A DNA stretch of 64,000 bases. Origin: Algoriphagus sp. A40. Lineage in GTDB: Bacteria > Bacteroidota > Bacteroidia > Cytophagales > Cyclobacteriaceae. The stretch spans positions 350,242 to 414,241 of the forward strand of contig NZ_MUNY01000078.1 of the NCBI RefSeq assembly GCF_002002735.1, in the 5' to 3' direction. Shown one piece after another: positions 60,790 to 64,000 of this stretch. Within the stretch, counting starts at the first letter, position 1. Each line of letters begins with the position of its first letter. Under the pieces are notes generated by a model. It did not search any database. It saw only the letters and a program-made list of their open reading frames with translations, and was not told the DNA's origin. A program made the translations under genes and the position numbers.

Positions 60790-62075
60790 GATCGTTCGGC
60801 TAAAGTTTTTTCGTAGACAGTTACTAATTTGGCAGCCACATGCTCCCATTTCAATTTCTTCAATTCCTCGCTCCCTAGTTCTTTGAACATTCGGGATATC
60901 CCGTCATAGTGGAGGAGGGCAAAAATGGCATCCGCCATCGCATCCACATCCCAAAAATCGACTTTGATTGCATTTCTTAATACCTCGGCAACACCGGATT
61001 GCTTCGAGATAATAACCGGTGTATTGTGTCGGACTGCCTCAAGCGGAGCAATGCCAAATGGTTCTGACACGGATGGCATCACATAGACATCGGATATGGC
61101 ATACATGTGGTCTACATCGTCTCCTTTTAGAAATCCGGTGAAGTGGAATCTGGTTGCCATTCTCAATTCGGCCACGCGATCGATCATTCTATTGAGCAAA
61201 TCTCCATTACCTGCCATCACAAAGCGGACATTGGGATCCCGGTCAATGACTTTTTTGGCAGCCTCCACAAAGTATTCCGGACCTTTCTGGAAAGTAATCC
61301 GACCCAGAAAAGTCACAATTTTTTCAGGGACTTTTTTCTCGTATTCAGATTTGATAATACTGGCATCCAATACGGCATTGTGAAGCACGGTCACCTTACT
61401 GGCCGGAACACCGTATTTTCTCACCAAAATATTCTTGGTAAGCTGACTTACTGCAACGATGTGGTCTGCCGCATGCATTCCTGCCCGCTCAATGTCGTAG
61501 ACAGGTTGATTTACACTTTCACCCGATCGGTCATATTCGGTGGCATGCACGTGGACTACCAGGGGTTTTCCGCTGATTTCTTTTGCTGCGATTCCTGCAG
61601 GAAAAGCCAGCCAATCGTGAGCATGAATGATGTCAAAATTGTTCTTGTCCCGGGCGATTTGTGCAGCAACCAATGCATATCGGGACACTTCCTCCATCAG
61701 GTTTTTACCGTACTTTCCGCTGAATTCAAACTTGTTGGAAAAGATGCTTTCATCCACGTCGGTACGGTCGTGGATGGCATAATCGGTGAATCTCTTAAAT
61801 TCCTCAGGGCCCAAATAGGGCACCAGAAAACTGCTGACTTCCAGATAGGTGAGGTTTTTCCAGAATTTCTTGAATCGCTTTTCTCGGTAATCTATCCTTA
61901 CGTCGCTGGCATTGACAAAATCAGCCAAAGGTTCTTCATCGCCCCAAAGTTTGGGCACAACAAAGATCACCTGCTGGTTATGGTGGTTCATTCCTTTTAC
62001 CAAGCCATAACAAGCCGTGCCTAATCCTCCGGAAATATGAGGTGGGAATTCCCACCCAAACATTAACACCTTCAT
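60786..62075 (-). CDS. Family 4 glycosyltransferase (glycogen/starch synthase-like)
   Basis: The 429-aa GT-B enzyme starts MKVLMFGWEFPPHISGGLGTACYGL. The KxGGL-type segment (SGGLGTAC) and the opening are like those of glycogen-synthase-type and GT4 enzymes. The nucleotide-sugar motif is SVSEPFGIAPLEAVRHNTPVI (EX7E). DIIHAHDWLAFPAGIAA is also characteristic. Its place between debranching enzyme and GH57 argues that it extends or transfers glucosyl units in alpha-glucan metabolism, but the donor and product are inferred. Confidence 0.9.
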   Translation of the reverse strand: MKVLMFGWEFPPHISGGLGTACYGLVKGMNHHNQQVIFVVPKLWGDEEPLADFVNASDVRIDYREKRFKKFWKNLTYLEVSSFLVPYLGPEEFKRFTDYAIHDRTDVDESIFSNKFEFSGKYGKNLMEEVSRYALVAAQIARDKNNFDIIHAHDWLAFPAGIAAKEISGKPLVVHVHATEYDRSGESVNQPVYDIERAGMHAADHIVAVSQLTKNILVRKYGVPASKVTVLHNAVLDASIIKSEYEKKVPEKIVTFLGRITFQKGPEYFVEAAKKVIDRDPNVRFVMAGNGDLLNRMIDRVAELRMATRFHFTGFLKGDDVDHMYAISDVYVMPSVSEPFGIAPLEAVRHNTPVIISKQSGVAEVLRNAIKVDFWDVDAMADAIFALLHYDGISRMFKELGSEELKKLKWEHVAAKLVTVYEKTLAERS

Positions 62076-62087
62076 AAAAAAGTCATT

Positions 62088-64000
62088 TTAAATCCTTTTG
62101 ACTAAGTCCATCATTCTAAGCAATTCTGCCACACTCCAAGCCTGGGAAACGGACCCTTTAGGCCGGTGAGGAGGGTCCCCGTCATAAATCTCAGCCACCG
62201 TTCCGATTCCATATTGGGTCATGACTCCGTCAAAACCTTTAATTATTTTCTGGACAAAGTTTTTTGCAGCTTTTCCATGGAGCTTAAGATATCCTTCCGC
62301 AAAATGCCCCAACAACCAAGCCCAGACTGTTCCATTGTGATAGGCATGGTCTCTGCTGATCTGATTCCCAAAATAATAGCCCTTGTATCCTGGATCATCA
62401 GGTGACAGGGATCGGAGTCCACGAGTTGTCAAAAGCTTGGACTTCACGATTTCCAGGATTTTATCATTTTTCTCCTCGCTTAGCATAGTGTAAGGCAAAG
62501 AGGTCGCGAAGAGCATATTCGGCCTTATTGACCAATCCTTTTCCTCTCCATTGATTACATCGGCAAGGTATCCATAGTCCCAAGACCAAAATTCCCGGTC
62601 AAAGGATTCTCTAACCTTTGCAGCCAATGTGGCATACTCCAGTTCTCCAGTCAATTCATGGAAAAAGGACAGAGCATTGTACCAAAGGGCCTGGATCTCC
62701 ACGGGGCAACCAACTCGTGGCGTCACAGGTCCATCAGGAGTAATGGCGTCCATCCAGGTAAGAGCGACATCCTCCCGTCCTCCCCAGATCAGTCCATCAT
62801 CCTGCATATGGATATTGTATTCTGTTCCGTGTTTGTATCCTTCAATTATCCCCCTGAGTTTTGTAAGGTAGCGATCCTGAATGGTCTTTTTGTCCCCTGT
62901 GTATACAATGTACTGCTGTAGGGTCCAAAAGAACCAAAGTGGAGCGTCCATTGAGGTCATGTTGGTGAAATGGCCGCTTCCGATATTTGGAAATAATGGC
63001 CCTTTCAGGTCTCTGGCCATGGTGTCCATGATTTCAAGAAAAGTCTCTGTATCTCCACCGGAAAGAGTCAGTCCCGGAGCAGCAAGAAAAGTATCTCTTC
63101 CCCACCAGCCAAACCAAGGGTAACCTGCAATGATCCGGGTATCTCCATCTCTTCTTCGGATAAATTGTCCAGCCGAATTTCTCAGACAGTTTTCAAAGTT
63201 GTTTCTTGGGATTCGCCGTGCTATTTCTTTTTCAAACGCATTTTCCCGGGTGGAGGGATCTGCCTCAGTCAGACCAGCTGAAAATATCACAGACTCGCCT
63301 TTTTTTATTTCAAATTCAAAGTATCCCGGCACAAACAAGTCCTCCTGGTATTCGTACCCACGCTCTCTCTCCTGAATGTATTCAATGTTGTAATACCATT
63401 CAGGATTGGAGACAAATTCACCTTTTTTGGAAAGCTGAAGGAAAAGAGGATCGTATTGTGGATATAGCTTAAATTTTACTCCATTTGGCGCTTTTTCAAA
63501 TTCCTTTTTAATCAGATCATTGGCTTTCATAAGATTGTGATAGCCTCGGAAAGCCAAAAATGGCTGAATCCGGATTTTAGTCGGGGAATGTGCTTCCAAC
63601 AAAGTGTATCGTAACATCACTCTGTCTCGATTGGTATCCAAGATAAGTTCCTTTTGAAGCAAAACACCTCCGACTCGATAGGTCAATTTCGGGATAGGTT
63701 CGGAATCGAAATCCTCCAAATATTTGTGGCCTCTTGGGGAGTAATTACCCGGAAATTTGCTGATACCAAGGTTGAAATTAGCTCCATGCTGGATTACTGT
63801 CTCATGGACTGTTGACAGTAGTACATGGTTCTGGGAATCGATCTGAGGTTGCGGAACCACCAGTAAGCCATGATACTTACGTGTGTTACATCCGATAATG
63901 GTGGTGCTGGTATAGGCACCTGACCGATTCGTCCGAATAATCTCCCGATCAAGGGAGTAATTCAGATTGATTAATTGGGTTTTATCAAAGTGGATATAAC
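62088..64000 (-). CDS. Amylo-alpha-1,6-glucosidase / glycogen debranching enzyme (5' end cut by window)
   Basis: An internal GTG at 63860 could be read as a start, but the same frame continues to the window edge as YIHFDKTQLINLNYSL, REIIRTNRSGAYTSTTIIG and CNTRKYHGLLVVPQP. This is the standard N-terminal sequence of archaeal-type debranching enzymes, so only a few residues should be missing. The catalytic domain has AGYPWFGWWGRDTFLAAPGL, GPLFPNIGSG, WTLQQYIVYTGD and the C-terminal SVSQAWSVAELLRMMDL. It hydrolyses alpha-1,6 branches of glycogen-like glucans. It is upstream of, and transcribed with, GT4 and GH57, 12 bp before the GT4 gene. Confidence 0.92.
   Translation of the reverse strand, partial: YIHFDKTQLINLNYSLDREIIRTNRSGAYTSTTIIGCNTRKYHGLLVVPQPQIDSQNHVLLSTVHETVIQHGANFNLGISKFPGNYSPRGHKYLEDFDSEPIPKLTYRVGGVLLQKELILDTNRDRVMLRYTLLEAHSPTKIRIQPFLAFRGYHNLMKANDLIKKEFEKAPNGVKFKLYPQYDPLFLQLSKKGEFVSNPEWYYNIEYIQERERGYEYQEDLFVPGYFEFEIKKGESVIFSAGLTEADPSTRENAFEKEIARRIPRNNFENCLRNSAGQFIRRRDGDTRIIAGYPWFGWWGRDTFLAAPGLTLSGGDTETFLEIMDTMARDLKGPLFPNIGSGHFTNMTSMDAPLWFFWTLQQYIVYTGDKKTIQDRYLTKLRGIIEGYKHGTEYNIHMQDDGLIWGGREDVALTWMDAITPDGPVTPRVGCPVEIQALWYNALSFFHELTGELEYATLAAKVRESFDREFWSWDYGYLADVINGEEKDWSIRPNMLFATSLPYTMLSEEKNDKILEIVKSKLLTTRGLRSLSPDDPGYKGYYFGNQISRDHAYHNGTVWAWLLGHFAEGYLKLHGKAAKNFVQKIIKGFDGVMTQYGIGTVAEIYDGDPPHRPKGSVSQAWSVAELLRMMDLVKRI

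Noticed and set aside
61143..62024. 293-aa ORF on the plus strand
   Set aside because: Antisense shadow of the GT4 gene with no domain signature.
63823..63860. GTG at 63860 as the start of the debranching enzyme
   Set aside because: The same frame is open to the window edge and carries the conserved N-terminal sequence of the family.

Overview
The window is an ordinary chromosomal stretch from a member of the Bacteroidota, most likely Cytophagales of the Cyclobacteriaceae/Algoriphagus type (inference). The evidence is a C-terminal type IX secretion (Por) sorting domain, a TonB-dependent receptor with an N-terminal carboxypeptidase-regulatory-like domain, DUF5916, DUF4199 and DUF2461 proteins, many SPII lipoproteins, promoter-like TTTG/TAnnTTTG boxes and few clear Shine-Dalgarno sequences. 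Genes are densely packed on both strands. There is no prophage, insertion sequence, CRISPR array or rRNA operon.

Region by region. 1-6.2 kb: partial pirin, M20-type amidohydrolase, acyl-ACP desaturase, SMP-30-like lipoprotein, M19 dipeptidase and a secreted orphan. 6.4-9.1 kb: clpB. 9.1-24.1 kb, nearly all on the minus strand: envelope and hydrolase genes (zinc-knuckle/CarboxypepD protein, DUF5916 protein with a TonB receptor, Ca2+/Na+ antiporter, F420-reductase-like protein, S9 peptidase, amidohydrolase lipoprotein, FG-GAP/T9SS protein). 24.2-34.8 kb: murF, a PIN-domain toxin-antitoxin pair with palindromic operator candidates, DUF2461, HAD phosphatase, a tRNA-Ala(GGC) gene with three 82-bp degenerate tRNA-like repeats, clpS-recR, a sodium:solute symporter, an alkyltransferase-like protein, MscS, SDR, NTF2-like, GreA-like and META proteins.

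35.0-40.0 kb: a threonine operon (thrA-thrB-thrC) preceded by a short leader ORF rich in Thr, Met and Ile codons, which looks like an attenuation leader. 40.1-46.7 kb: SGNH hydrolase, GH43, polyprenyl synthetase, DUF4199, then an acyltransferase-gpsA pair for the first steps of phospholipid synthesis. 46.8-53.8 kb: an orphan small ORF, PQQ sugar dehydrogenase, fbp, a second (monofunctional) aspartate kinase, a Tat-exported Gfo/Idh/MocA oxidoreductase, and a low-molecular-weight phosphatase/fructosamine-kinase/GNAT operon that suggests repair of glycated amines.

53.9-57.5 kb: waaA(kdtA)-rsgA-phosphoribosyltransferase-panB. 57.6-59.5 kb: a secreted PQQ-like beta-propeller. 59.6-64.0 kb: a minus-strand alpha-glucan operon (glycogen debranching enzyme, cut by the window end, then a GT4 glycosyltransferase and a GH57 enzyme). 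The least ordinary signals are the tRNA-derived tandem array, the thr leader and the toxin-antitoxin operator.
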